From the NCBI RefSeq assembly GCF_007970185.1, contig NZ_CP042431.1:5456001-5520000 (forward strand): DNA of 64,000 nucleotides, read 5' to 3'. Positions 28,130-36,641 of this stretch are shown one piece after another. The notes beneath the pieces were generated by a model. That model was not told the origin of the DNA and did not search any database. It worked only from the letters and a program-made list of their open reading frames with translations. This DNA comes from Pseudobacter ginsenosidimutans. GTDB taxonomy: Bacteria > Bacteroidota > Bacteroidia > Chitinophagales > Chitinophagaceae. Numbering within the stretch: position 1 is the first letter of the stretch; each line of letters starts with the position of its first letter. The position numbers were made by a program, and so were the translations under genes.

Positions 28130-28795
28130 ATGAAAGAGGTACTACTCATTGTAATAGCGTATTTGATAGGCTCTGTTCCGACCGCAGTTTGGGTCAGTAA
28201 GGCTTTCTTCGGTATTGACATCCGCGAATATGGAAGCGGCAATGCCGGCGCTACGAACACATTCCGCGTTTTAGGTCCCCGCTGGGGAACTTTCGTGATG
28301 GCAATCGATGTTATCAAGGGAGTTATCGCTACAAGTCTCTACATCGTTTTACCGTATTATATGACCAATGAGTGGGACAGGACCAACCTGATGATCGGTT
28401 TGGGACTGGCTGCTGTATTGGGACATATCTTCCCCATCTGGGCTGACTTCCGTGGAGGAAAGGGGGTAGCTACTTTGTTCGGTATGATCCTGGCCATTCA
28501 GCCACTGGTGGCTGTTTGCTGTGTGGGCGTTTTCCTGCTGGTACTGTACCTGACAAGGTTCGTATCACTGAGCTCCATCCTTGCCAGTGTTGCCTTTGCC
28601 GTTCTCATCCTTTTTATTTTCAGGGCTGAAGAACCACTGTACAGAGCCTTTGCCATTGCGGTGGCCCTGTTGGTGATCCTGACGCACCAAAAGAATATCA
28701 CCCGTTTACTCAGGGGCAGCGAAAGCAAAGTGCCCATCCTGAAATACCGCGACCGCCGTAAGAGCCGCCGCAGGGAAAGTAAGGGAGAGGAGTAA
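28130..28795 (+). CDS. plsY: Acyl-phosphate:glycerol-3-phosphate acyltransferase PlsY
   Basis: 221 residues from the ATG at 28130, which gives the normal N-terminus (MKEVLLIVIAYLIGSVPTAVW); an earlier TTG would add 17 polar residues. Integral membrane protein with about five to seven helices and the three conserved PlsY motifs: GSVPTA, EYGSGNAGATNTFRVLG and ADFRGGKGVATLFG. It makes lysophosphatidic acid from acyl-phosphate, the first step of phospholipid synthesis. The basic C-terminus (RDRRKSRRRESK) is cytoplasmic. Confidence 0.95.
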   Translation: MKEVLLIVIAYLIGSVPTAVWVSKAFFGIDIREYGSGNAGATNTFRVLGPRWGTFVMAIDVIKGVIATSLYIVLPYYMTNEWDRTNLMIGLGLAAVLGHIFPIWADFRGGKGVATLFGMILAIQPLVAVCCVGVFLLVLYLTRFVSLSSILASVAFAVLILFIFRAEEPLYRAFAIAVALLVILTHQKNITRLLRGSESKVPILKYRDRRKSRRRESKGEE

Positions 28796-28882
28796 GGTTT
28801 ACTTATAATTTCCATTTGTCATTTGTTTCAATTTCACCCTTTTTACAGTGCAAGGTTAGGGTAACTATCAATATTTCACTGA

Positions 28883-28911
28883 TTGGTACAAGAATTGATT
28901 TTCTAACTTTG
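28883..28911 (+). promoter_or_regulatory. Promoter of the M48 peptidase gene
   Basis: TTG (28883-28885), an 18-base spacer and an exact -7 box TAACTTTG (28904-28911). The ATG is 14 bases downstream, so the leader is very short. One of the best promoter matches in the window. Confidence 0.6.
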
Positions 28912-28925
28912 TCAAAACATCCTCC

Positions 28926-29735
28926 ATGCAAAAGACACTCATTGCGGCTACGCTGGCGTTAGGGCTTGTAAGCTGCAGCCAGAATGCCATCACCGGTAAG
29001 AATCAGCTCACACTTTACAGTGATGCTGACATTCAAAACATGGCCGCACAACAATATCGTCAGTTCCTTTCAGAAAACAAGGTGGTGAGCACCAGTACCA
29101 GTAAAGATGCTGAAATGGTGAGGAGAATCGGTCAGCGACTGACAACAGCCATCAACAATTATTATACTCAAAAAGGTCTTGGCTCAGAGCTTTCAGGCTA
29201 CCAGTGGGAGTACAACCTGGTGAATTCGAATGAGGTGAATGCCTGGTGTATGCCTGGAGGTAAGATCGTCGTTTATACCGGACTGTTACCTATCACACAG
29301 AATGAAGCGGCCCTGGCTGTTGTAATGGGTCACGAGATCGCACATGCGCTGGCCAAACATGGTAATGAGCGCATGAGCCGCGCTTCACTGGCAGAACTGG
29401 GTGGTCAGGCTTTATCTGTTGCATTGGCCAACAAAAGTCCGATAGCCCAGAATATTTTCATGAGCGCTTATGGTGTAGGAACCAATGTGGGAGTGATGTT
29501 GCCATTCGGCAGGAACCAGGAACTGGAGGCAGATAAGTTCGGACTGATGTTTTCCGCTATGGCAGGATACAATCCACAGGAAGCAATTCCATTGTGGGAA
29601 AGAATGGAAAAAGCAGGCGGAGGCAATAAACCACCTGAGTTTTTGAGCACTCACCCATCAGAGGGAAGACGCATAGAAGAGCTCAAAAAGCTGATGCCTG
29701 AGGCACTTACATATTATAAGCCGGTTGGCAAATAA
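28926..29735 (+). CDS. M48-family metallopeptidase, lipoprotein
   Basis: 269 residues. Lipoprotein signal with lipobox LVSC (Cys17), so it is anchored in the periplasm. The zinc-protease motif is HEIAH (136-140) with the third ligand glutamate in NQELEADKFGL (about 200), the pattern of the BepA/LoiP/Oma1-type M48 family. These enzymes clear misfolded outer-membrane proteins. Monocistronic, with its own promoter and a strong terminator. Confidence 0.92.
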   Translation: MQKTLIAATLALGLVSCSQNAITGKNQLTLYSDADIQNMAAQQYRQFLSENKVVSTSTSKDAEMVRRIGQRLTTAINNYYTQKGLGSELSGYQWEYNLVNSNEVNAWCMPGGKIVVYTGLLPITQNEAALAVVMGHEIAHALAKHGNERMSRASLAELGGQALSVALANKSPIAQNIFMSAYGVGTNVGVMLPFGRNQELEADKFGLMFSAMAGYNPQEAIPLWERMEKAGGGNKPPEFLSTHPSEGRRIEELKKLMPEALTYYKPVGK

Positions 29736-29763
29736 TTATATAAGAACTTAATCAGATTTTAAG

Positions 29764-29803
29764 AAAAGCCCGTCCAGTCTCACTGGTACGGGCTTTTGTT
29801 TTT
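29764..29803 (+). terminator. Terminator after the M48 peptidase gene
   Basis: Stem AAAAGCCCGT/ACGGGCTTTT extended by CCAGT/ACTGG, then TTTTGTTTTT. It lies 28 bases after the stop. Confidence 0.88.
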
Positions 29804-29834
29804 AAAATAAGTTTCACTTATTATATTTTTTAAC

Positions 29835-29842
29835 TACCTTTG
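29835..29842 (+). promoter_or_regulatory. -7 box (TACCTTTG) of the DUF3052-like gene
   Basis: Exact TAnnTTTG match 47 bases before the ATG at 29890, right after the previous terminator. No clear -33 element. Confidence 0.45.
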
Positions 29843-29889
29843 CAATCCCGTCTTTTTAAACCCTAAGCAATATCAAAAACTTCTCAGGC

Positions 29890-30354
29890 ATGTCGCAAAA
29901 CTTATTAGATAAGCTTCAGCTCCAGGAAGAAAAGAATGTACTGATTCAGGGTCTTCCTTCTTCAATTGAGAAACAATTCGTGAAATTGTCTTTCGCCAAG
30001 AATGTAACGCCATTGTTGAAATCGCGTAAGATCGATTTTGCACTGGTATTTGCGGTGAACGAGAATCAACTGAGCTGCATTCTCAAAGATGTGCTTCCGG
30101 CACTGAGAGAGGAAGGCAAATTCTGGATCGCTTATCCCAAATCAACCTCCAAGATCGTGACAGACCTCAACCGTTCATGCAGCTGGAACTGCGTGTGCGA
30201 TGCAGGTTTTGAAAGATCAGAAGAAGTGGCCCTCGACCATGTGTGGGTGGCCATTCGTTTTAACCGGGTGAATATGACGAAGCCGGCAGCCACGCCAGCT
30301 ACACGTCGCGTGAGTGCAGGCAAGAGAGCTCCGTCTCCGGTGATGGCAGAGTAA
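29890..30354 (+). CDS. DUF3052-like protein
   Basis: 154 residues, no signal peptide or membrane helix. The arrangement VLIQGLPSS (start), FALVFAVNENQLSCILKDVLPAL, GKFWIAYPKSTS, DLNRSC and C-terminal DHVWVAIRFNR resembles DUF3052-type proteins, small cytoplasmic proteins of unknown function that keep a K-to-W...DDxWSALRF-like ending. The basic Pro/Ala-rich tail (about 130-154) is disordered. Single-gene unit with its own promoter and terminator. Function unknown. Confidence 0.7.
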   Translation: MSQNLLDKLQLQEEKNVLIQGLPSSIEKQFVKLSFAKNVTPLLKSRKIDFALVFAVNENQLSCILKDVLPALREEGKFWIAYPKSTSKIVTDLNRSCSWNCVCDAGFERSEEVALDHVWVAIRFNRVNMTKPAATPATRRVSAGKRAPSPVMAE

Positions 30355-30384
30355 TTGTTATTGTGTTCAATAATTTTAGATGTT

Positions 30385-30423
30385 GAAGGGTTCCTGTTGT
30401 TCCGGGAACCCTTCATTTTTTTT
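30385..30423 (+). terminator. Terminator after the DUF3052-like gene
   Basis: Stem GAAGGGTTCC/GGAACCCTTC with a loop of about 10 bases, followed by eight T. Confidence 0.85.
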
Positions 30424-30533
30424 GCCCTTCCCATACTTCTTCACCTCATTGGTTAAGCTATCTTCCCCAACCGTTAAGTACAGGTGAGCCAGCTTCGGTG
30501 TGCAGACTAATTTGCCTCCACAATCAAACCTTT

Positions 30534-33500
30534 ATGAAGAAGTTATACTTTCTTGCGCTTACCCTCACCGTTACGCTAACAGGCATGGACGCCTTCTCCC
30601 AGGGGATCTACCAGTTCTGGGGCGTAACTCCGTTAGGTGGCGGATCAAATGACCAGGGTGCATTGTATTCCGCCCGCTTCGATGGAACGGGTATCACCGG
30701 CAGAAAGGCTTTTGAAATTTATACGCACCAGTCAAGTTATTTTGCCAAGGGCTTTAAGGCGCTCAATGGCAAAATATATGGTTTCCTGGAGAACGAAGGC
30801 CCATACGCAAAAGGGATTATCTATGAATTTGATCCTGCCAATAATACCTACACAAAAAAACTGGACCTCGCATCCTATGATCTCTTTAGTTACTCGGAGT
30901 TTGAATTTGAATACAACAACAAATTATACGGCACCACCAGCGGCAATAAATTCTATGAATATGATCCTGCTGCCAATACACTTGTATTAAAGGGAACTGC
31001 AGATTCTTACTATTCCAGCTTCACTTTTTACAATAATAAATATTACGGAACAACCTACCTGGGAGGCGCCAACAATTATGGATACATCTTCAGTTTCGAC
31101 CCTGCCACGCTCACCACTACCAAGCTGATGGACCTTCCACTTTGGAGTGGCAAGGTTCAAGGCTTTGTATTGTTCAACAACAAACTGTATGGTATAGCCG
31201 AAAAGATCAACCAGGACTTTGAAGGCGGTATAGTGGAGTACAATCCTGCTACCAATCAGCTCATTGGAAAGGCCCCATTTGGTGATGCCGGAGGCCAGGA
31301 CGGCGTTATGCCATTGCGCTTATTGAATGGAAAGATCTATGGCACCACTGCCAAAAACCTGCCTGGCGATCCAACGGGCGTGGTGTTTGAATATGATCCC
31401 CTTCAAAACACGATGGTGAAGAAAATGGATATTACTGCATCCAATCCCATCATCAATTTTCCGGTGATGGTCAATAATAAGTTCTATGGCGTTACAATGA
31501 GCGGAGGAAACTTCGATAAGGGCCTTATTTACGAATACGATCCTCTGGCTAATACCTATACCAAGAAGATCCATTTCTCTGGGCTCCTGGGAGAAAAACC
31601 GCATCCTTTATTTACACAGATCGGAGGAAAGATTTATGGCCTCACTGCGGCAGGCGGACAATACAAAGGAGGAGTCATCTATGAATATAACCCTGTAGCC
31701 AATTCCATTGGCCCAAAGGTGAATATGGGATACAGCAATGGGTACCGGCCTTACGGCAAGCTGCAGTACTTCCAGGGGAAACTGTTCGGTTTCACAACAA
31801 ATGGCGGTTACAACAACAAGGGAGTGATCTATGCTTATGACCTCGCTACGCACTCTTATAGCGCGTATCACCATATGCAGGAGGCTACAGGTTATGGCGT
31901 TCAGGAAGGATCACTGGTGTTGCACAACAATAAATTTTATGGAGTTACCCAATCCAGCACCAATGGAAGAGGCGTTATTTTCGAGTATGATCCACTGAAC
32001 TTTACATATACAGTGAAGCATGAGTTCGATGGCCCTTCGGGAGCAAGCCCCAAAGGCAGACCTGTAATTCATAACAACAAAATATATGGTACTACCATCT
32101 TTGGGGGCAATACCAACAGTGGTGTATTGTATGAATATGATCTTGCTACCAATACATACGCAGTGAAACTCCATTTCAGTAATGCATTCGGCACCAATCC
32201 TCATGCTACGCTCTGTTTGTATAAAAACAAACTCTATGGAGCCTGCTCCAATGGCGGCACCTACGGTAATGGCACTTTGTTTGAATACACACCGGCCATC
32301 AATGGCATCGTTATCAAACATCATTTTACAACAGAGGAAGGCAATTCACCAACATCCGGAATGACGGTACTGAATGATAAACTGTATGGTACGCTGGATC
32401 AGGTTGATCCACAGGTTTACATCGGTGCCCTGTATGAGCTGGAACCTGTTTCAGGAGTAGTGGCCATCAAACATAAATTCACATATCCTGCCGGCAGCTA
32501 TCCAAAGAACGATCTGATCACACATAACAAAAAACTTTACGGAGTAACTGCAGCAGGTGGTGGTATCGATTACGGAGGCGTTTTCTTTGAGTTTGATCCT
32601 GCGCTAAACAAATGGACAGCCAAAGAAGCTTTCAATTTTGATAACGGCCGTTTCCCGCAGTCAACTGCTCCTACACTGGTTCCTGCGCTGGTTTCACCAG
32701 GAGATCCCGGCACATGCATGGCCACTAATGCAGCGCTTATCAACACTACCAATGCAAATGACTGGATCGCTTTTACAGACAAGGAAGGCAATGCTGTAAT
32801 GGAGATCAATGCCAACGGAAATCTTCTGGGTTCTGTTCGCGTGTCATTCTATGTTCATGATGGAGAAACGAGAAAAGATCAGGCCAATCGATTTTACCTC
32901 AACAGGAATATCTCGGTTACAGTGGAAAACCAGCCTGCCACGCCTGTGAGCATTCGTTTGTATATCCGCAAAACGGAATTTGAAGCGCTGAAGAATACAG
33001 CAGGCTCTGGCGTGCAGGCTTTAAGTGATATCACTGTTTTCAAGAATGAGGACGTCTGCTCCAATAGCATCCAATCCCTTGCTGTTCCTGTAAATGCTAC
33101 CGCTACAACATGGGGGATCGACTATGTATACTCGGCACAGGTGTCTTCTTTTTCATCTTTTTATTTTGCCAGCAAGGCCTATACATCACTTCCGGTAAAA
33201 CTGGAATATTTCAAAGGCAGTGCAGAAGCGAACAGGAACAAACTGGAATGGAAAGCATCCTGTACAGACAATGCGGAATTCAGGATCGAAAGGAGTGCAG
33301 ACGGAATGCAATTCAGTGAGATTGGATCAGTACAGGCAACGGCAGGAGACTGCAATTATCCTTTTACATTTTTTGACCAGCAACCAGTTAATGGAAAAAC
33401 ATACTATCGCGTGCAGATGAAAGATGAAAAGGGAGTGATCAGTTATTCAAATATCGTAATCATAGACAGAAGGAATGCACAGGAACTGGTGATCTTGCTT

Positions 33501-33734
33501 CATCCCAACCCGGTGCAGGGGGGCATCGCCAATTTCAGTATTCAAAGCCCCGAACATTGTACAATTCCTGTTGCTATTTACGATGTCAGCGGACGCATGA
33601 TCACAAGGAAAGAATGGACCATATCGAAAGGATCACAAACCAGACAGATCGATCTGCAGCATACGCCACCGGGCATGTACACGGCAGTGTTCCCGGGCTC
33701 AACGCAAAAGCCTGTAAAGTTCATAAGGAAATAA
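30534..33734 (+). CDS. Large secreted repeat protein with T9SS sorting domain
   Basis: 1066 residues from the ATG at 30534, which begins a clear signal peptide (MKKLYFLALTLTVTLTG...FSQ); an ATG 12 codons earlier adds no signal features. About 15 repeats of roughly 45-50 residues fill residues 25-720, each with KLYGTTxxGG followed by GxIYEYDPxxNTYxxK. They resemble the Gloeo_Verruco (TIGR03803, GloVer) repeats and should form beta-propeller-like blades. A middle all-beta part follows (about 730-880), then a YFKGSAEANRNKLEWKAS domain and a type A T9SS C-terminal domain (HPNPVQGG...SGRMI...PPGMYTAVF). It is therefore exported to the cell surface or medium. Function unknown; adhesion or polymer binding is plausible. 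Confidence 0.85.
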   Translation: MKKLYFLALTLTVTLTGMDAFSQGIYQFWGVTPLGGGSNDQGALYSARFDGTGITGRKAFEIYTHQSSYFAKGFKALNGKIYGFLENEGPYAKGIIYEFDPANNTYTKKLDLASYDLFSYSEFEFEYNNKLYGTTSGNKFYEYDPAANTLVLKGTADSYYSSFTFYNNKYYGTTYLGGANNYGYIFSFDPATLTTTKLMDLPLWSGKVQGFVLFNNKLYGIAEKINQDFEGGIVEYNPATNQLIGKAPFGDAGGQDGVMPLRLLNGKIYGTTAKNLPGDPTGVVFEYDPLQNTMVKKMDITASNPIINFPVMVNNKFYGVTMSGGNFDKGLIYEYDPLANTYTKKIHFSGLLGEKPHPLFTQIGGKIYGLTAAGGQYKGGVIYEYNPVANSIGPKVNMGYSNGYRPYGKLQYFQGKLFGFTTNGGYNNKGVIYAYDLATHSYSAYHHMQEATGYGVQEGSLVLHNNKFYGVTQSSTNGRGVIFEYDPLNFTYTVKHEFDGPSGASPKGRPVIHNNKIYGTTIFGGNTNSGVLYEYDLATNTYAVKLHFSNAFGTNPHATLCLYKNKLYGACSNGGTYGNGTLFEYTPAINGIVIKHHFTTEEGNSPTSGMTVLNDKLYGTLDQVDPQVYIGALYELEPVSGVVAIKHKFTYPAGSYPKNDLITHNKKLYGVTAAGGGIDYGGVFFEFDPALNKWTAKEAFNFDNGRFPQSTAPTLVPALVSPGDPGTCMATNAALINTTNANDWIAFTDKEGNAVMEINANGNLLGSVRVSFYVHDGETRKDQANRFYLNRNISVTVENQPATPVSIRLYIRKTEFEALKNTAGSGVQALSDITVFKNEDVCSNSIQSLAVPVNATATTWGIDYVYSAQVSSFSSFYFASKAYTSLPVKLEYFKGSAEANRNKLEWKASCTDNAEFRIERSADGMQFSEIGSVQATAGDCNYPFTFFDQQPVNGKTYYRVQMKDEKGVISYSNIVIIDRRNAQELVILLHPNPVQGGIANFSIQSPEHCTIPVAIYDVSGRMITRKEWTISKGSQTRQIDLQHTPPGMYTAVFPGSTQKPVKFIRK

Positions 33735-33749
33735 TTGAAGCTAAACGTA

Positions 33750-33795
33750 AACAGCCCCCTGTTCTTGTTATGCAAGCAGGAGGCTGTTCAATTAT
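33750..33795. terminator. Bidirectional hairpin between the repeat-protein gene and dnaG
   Basis: AACAGCC...GGCTGTT with inner CCTG/CAGG pairs and a loop of about 14 bases, in the 74-base gap between two convergent genes. The T-runs on either side are weak. Confidence 0.55.
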
Positions 33796-33808
33796 TTAAT
33801 TATGAGTA

Positions 33809-35896
33809 TTATTTCATGATCACTGTGCCCAGTTTCTTCACCAGTTCAATTTCCATTTGTTTGAGATGCACATGGGTTTGCAATAATACCAATTGTTCTT
33901 CGGGCGTATGTTCTTTAGCCATATCGCGCTGGTTCTCTTCCATGATCCTCCTGATCTTGCGGAGTTTGAGATAATGGATACAGGAGTTCACGGCATTCAG
34001 GTGCGTGGCTTCCTGTTCTTTGAAGCTTTGCTGGTCCAGTACTTCCGTCCACTTTCCACTCAATTCATAGGGGAAGTCCATTATTTTCACAATCAGTTGC
34101 GATAACTGCTGGTCTTCGTGATAGAGAAAGTTCTTTACACCGGGTTCCAGCCCTGCTTCATACCAGGTCTTATACATTTCCAGGATACGCATATATTCCG
34201 GGTTGTCCAGCAACTGGTTTTCCAGTACTTCAGCGATCATATAACTGGCAACAGTACTCGCTTCTTCCCAGGCTTTGCTTCCATGTTCCAGCAATACCTG
34301 GATCACGGCCTTCTCGCTTTGCTCGTCTTTGGTGAGTAATGCGAGGGTATCGTCTCCGGGAAACTGACCAGTGGATGCAGGCGCTCCACCACCATCAGGA
34401 AAAGAACCCTGGTCCCAGTCGCCGTCCTCGGCATAGAAAGTATCTTCAGGAAAGAAGCCATCTTCGCCGGTGGGAGCAGCGTTGAAATTATGAGGCTGCC
34501 CTGCAGCGCCTTTATTGCCGGTGCTGCGATTTCCCTGTTGTTGCTGGGCTTGCTGTTTCTGCTGTTGCTGATTCTCTTTGGTGACCTTGTCGCGGATGAA
34601 TTTGTTCACCAGGTTATTGAAACCATCTTCTTCCACGCGTAAAAGCTCGGAGCAGCGACGGATATAATCCTGCTGCTTGGTAAAATCCTCAGCCTTATTG
34701 AGTTTGGAGATGGTCTCGGCCATCTGGTTTACCACAGCAGCCTTCTTGTTGGTATCGTTACCGGCATCTTTCAGCATCACTTCCAGCTGGAAGATGATGA
34801 ACTCTTTCTTGTTGGCCTTTACAAATTCCTGGAAAGCGGCTGCGCCCACTTTGTTCACGTAGCTGTCCGGATCCTCATTGTCAGGGATCAGCACCAGCTG
34901 AACATTCAGTCCTTCCATGAGCGCGAGCTCAAGACCGCGGAGTGCCGCTTTTACACCGGCACCGTCGCCATCGTAAATGATGGTGAGGTTATTGGTGTAT
35001 TTGTGAATGAGTCGGAGCTGATCGGGCGTGAGAGAAGTGCCGCCGGATGCCACTACGTTCTCGATACCTGCCTGGTGCAGGGAGATCACATCGGTATAGC
35101 CTTCCACCAGCAGGCATTCATCGAGTTTGTCGATCGACTGGCGGGCCTGGTAGGAACCATAGAGGATCTTGCTTTTATGGTAGAGCTCGTTCTCCGGTGT
35201 GTTGATGTATTTGGGAGCGCGTTCGGCTTTGCCGATCACGCGTGCGCCAAAGCCAATGATCTTACCGCTCTGGTTGTGAACGGGGAAGATGATACGGCCT
35301 CTGTAATTATCGTAACTGCGTCCGTCACGCTGGGCAACCAGGCCGCTCTTCACCAGCAGTTCGATATTGTATTGTGCGTTGAGAGCAGTGGTAACGAAGC
35401 TCTGACTATCCTGCAGGCTGTAACCCACCTGGAATTTGCGAAGGACCTCTTCGCGGAAGCCGCGCTCTTTGAGATAGGAGAGTGCGATATCCTGACCTTC
35501 ATCCGAATTGAAAAGTTTCTCCTCGAAGTATTTCTGTCCGAACTGGTTGATGATATAAAGACTGTCCGCCACCTGGCGCTGAGCCACTACTTCCGGACTG
35601 ACAGCCGTTTCCTCCACTTCAACCCCATACTTGTTGGCGAGCCAGCGAAGGGCTTCCACATAGGAGTATTTCTCCAGGTCCATGAGAAAGCCGATGGCAT
35701 TGCCGCTCTTGCCGCAACCGAAACATTTGTAGATCTCCTTGTTGGCGGAGACGGTGAAACTCGGTGTTTTCTCATTGTGGAACGGACAAAGCCCAAGGTA
35801 GTTGATACCCCGCTTCTTGAGTTTCACATAACTGCCCACGATCTCCACGATATCGATGCGGCTGAGGATCTGTTGTATGGTATGCTGACTGATCAC
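33809..35896 (-). CDS. dnaG: DNA primase
   Basis: 695 residues from a GTG at 35896; this gives the typical MISQHTIQQILSRIDIVEIV beginning. A TTG 12 bases upstream is possible but lies inside a promoter-like box. Zinc-ribbon CHC2 domain (CPFHNEKTPSF...CFGCGKSG), TOPRIM domain (VEGYTDVISLHQAGI, IIYDGDGAGVKAALRG) and the helicase-interaction C-terminal part after residue 540. A glutamine-rich low-complexity linker (about 445-475) precedes that part, as in other Bacteroidota primases. It makes RNA primers for replication. Confidence 0.95.
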   Translation of the reverse strand: MISQHTIQQILSRIDIVEIVGSYVKLKKRGINYLGLCPFHNEKTPSFTVSANKEIYKCFGCGKSGNAIGFLMDLEKYSYVEALRWLANKYGVEVEETAVSPEVVAQRQVADSLYIINQFGQKYFEEKLFNSDEGQDIALSYLKERGFREEVLRKFQVGYSLQDSQSFVTTALNAQYNIELLVKSGLVAQRDGRSYDNYRGRIIFPVHNQSGKIIGFGARVIGKAERAPKYINTPENELYHKSKILYGSYQARQSIDKLDECLLVEGYTDVISLHQAGIENVVASGGTSLTPDQLRLIHKYTNNLTIIYDGDGAGVKAALRGLELALMEGLNVQLVLIPDNEDPDSYVNKVGAAAFQEFVKANKKEFIIFQLEVMLKDAGNDTNKKAAVVNQMAETISKLNKAEDFTKQQDYIRRCSELLRVEEDGFNNLVNKFIRDKVTKENQQQQKQQAQQQQGNRSTGNKGAAGQPHNFNAAPTGEDGFFPEDTFYAEDGDWDQGSFPDGGGAPASTGQFPGDDTLALLTKDEQSEKAVIQVLLEHGSKAWEEASTVASYMIAEVLENQLLDNPEYMRILEMYKTWYEAGLEPGVKNFLYHEDQQLSQLIVKIMDFPYELSGKWTEVLDQQSFKEQEATHLNAVNSCIHYLKLRKIRRIMEENQRDMAKEHTPEEQLVLLQTHVHLKQMEIELVKKLGTVIMK

Positions 35897-35905
35897 TTTG
35901 ACCTG

Positions 35906-35913
35906 CAAATATA
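35906..35913 (-). promoter_or_regulatory. -7 box (TATATTTG) of dnaG
   Basis: Exact TAnnTTTG on the minus strand, ending about 10 bases before the GTG at 35896, so the leader would be only a few bases. It overlaps the alternative TTG start and is one reason to reject that start. Confidence 0.4.
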
Positions 35914-36137
35914 TGCTTTAGAGGTGCATATCCCGTGCATAATTTAATCTTCGATCCTTACCCAAATACCCTCAATCTTTAGTAATTTAGATCAACTTAC
36001 TTACCCATTATTCTTACCAGGTCGAAAACAAGCAGCAGCACACTCCAACATGCTCTTCCTTCCCTTATTGCGCTGCAAGCCCGATCCTATCCATAGAAGG
36101 CTATCAGTTCTTTATTTCTTCACTTAAATTTTTCCCC

Positions 36138-36518
36138 ATGGTTACTACTGATGTTGCACAGCTTTCAAGAGAATGCGATGCCTGGCGGGAGACATTGCGT
36201 TCCAACAAAGCATCCGTCTCTGAATTAGACACCCGCCTCCAGGAAATGGCCGGAAAACAAAGTACTGAAGAAGTACTCATCGAGATTGATCATTATCACA
36301 ACCAGTTCTACATCCAGAAACTGAACATCCACGATCTCAAACACGCCATCCGCTCTCATCAACAACAGATCGACGCCGAAATGAAACTCCATCACGGCCA
36401 GGTGAATGACGACACAATCAATGATCACGAAAGGCTTTACGACAACTTCCAGCAACTGGAACATACCCTCAAGGACCTGAAGGACGATTTCGCCGTGTTC
36501 ATAGACCGGAACCGATAG
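36138..36518 (+). CDS. Predicted coiled-coil protein of unknown function
   Basis: 126 residues, highly charged, helical throughout, with heptad-like spacing (LDTRLQEMAGKQSTEEVLIE, LHHGQVNDDTINDHERLYDN). No signal peptide, membrane helix or known motif. Rich in His, Gln and Asp. It precedes the EF-G paralogue by 123 bases on the same strand; whether they share a transcript is uncertain. I do not recognise a family. Confidence 0.65.
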   Translation: MVTTDVAQLSRECDAWRETLRSNKASVSELDTRLQEMAGKQSTEEVLIEIDHYHNQFYIQKLNIHDLKHAIRSHQQQIDAEMKLHHGQVNDDTINDHERLYDNFQQLEHTLKDLKDDFAVFIDRNR

Positions 36519-36641
36519 CTTATTATTTTGAATGGCCAGACCCAGCCATGGCAACACCTTCAGGGCAGTTGCCAACTGTTCCGTATTCCCTTGCGGACAA
36601 GGTTTGCTAATCATTCCATTTCACTATAAAAATCTATTGCT

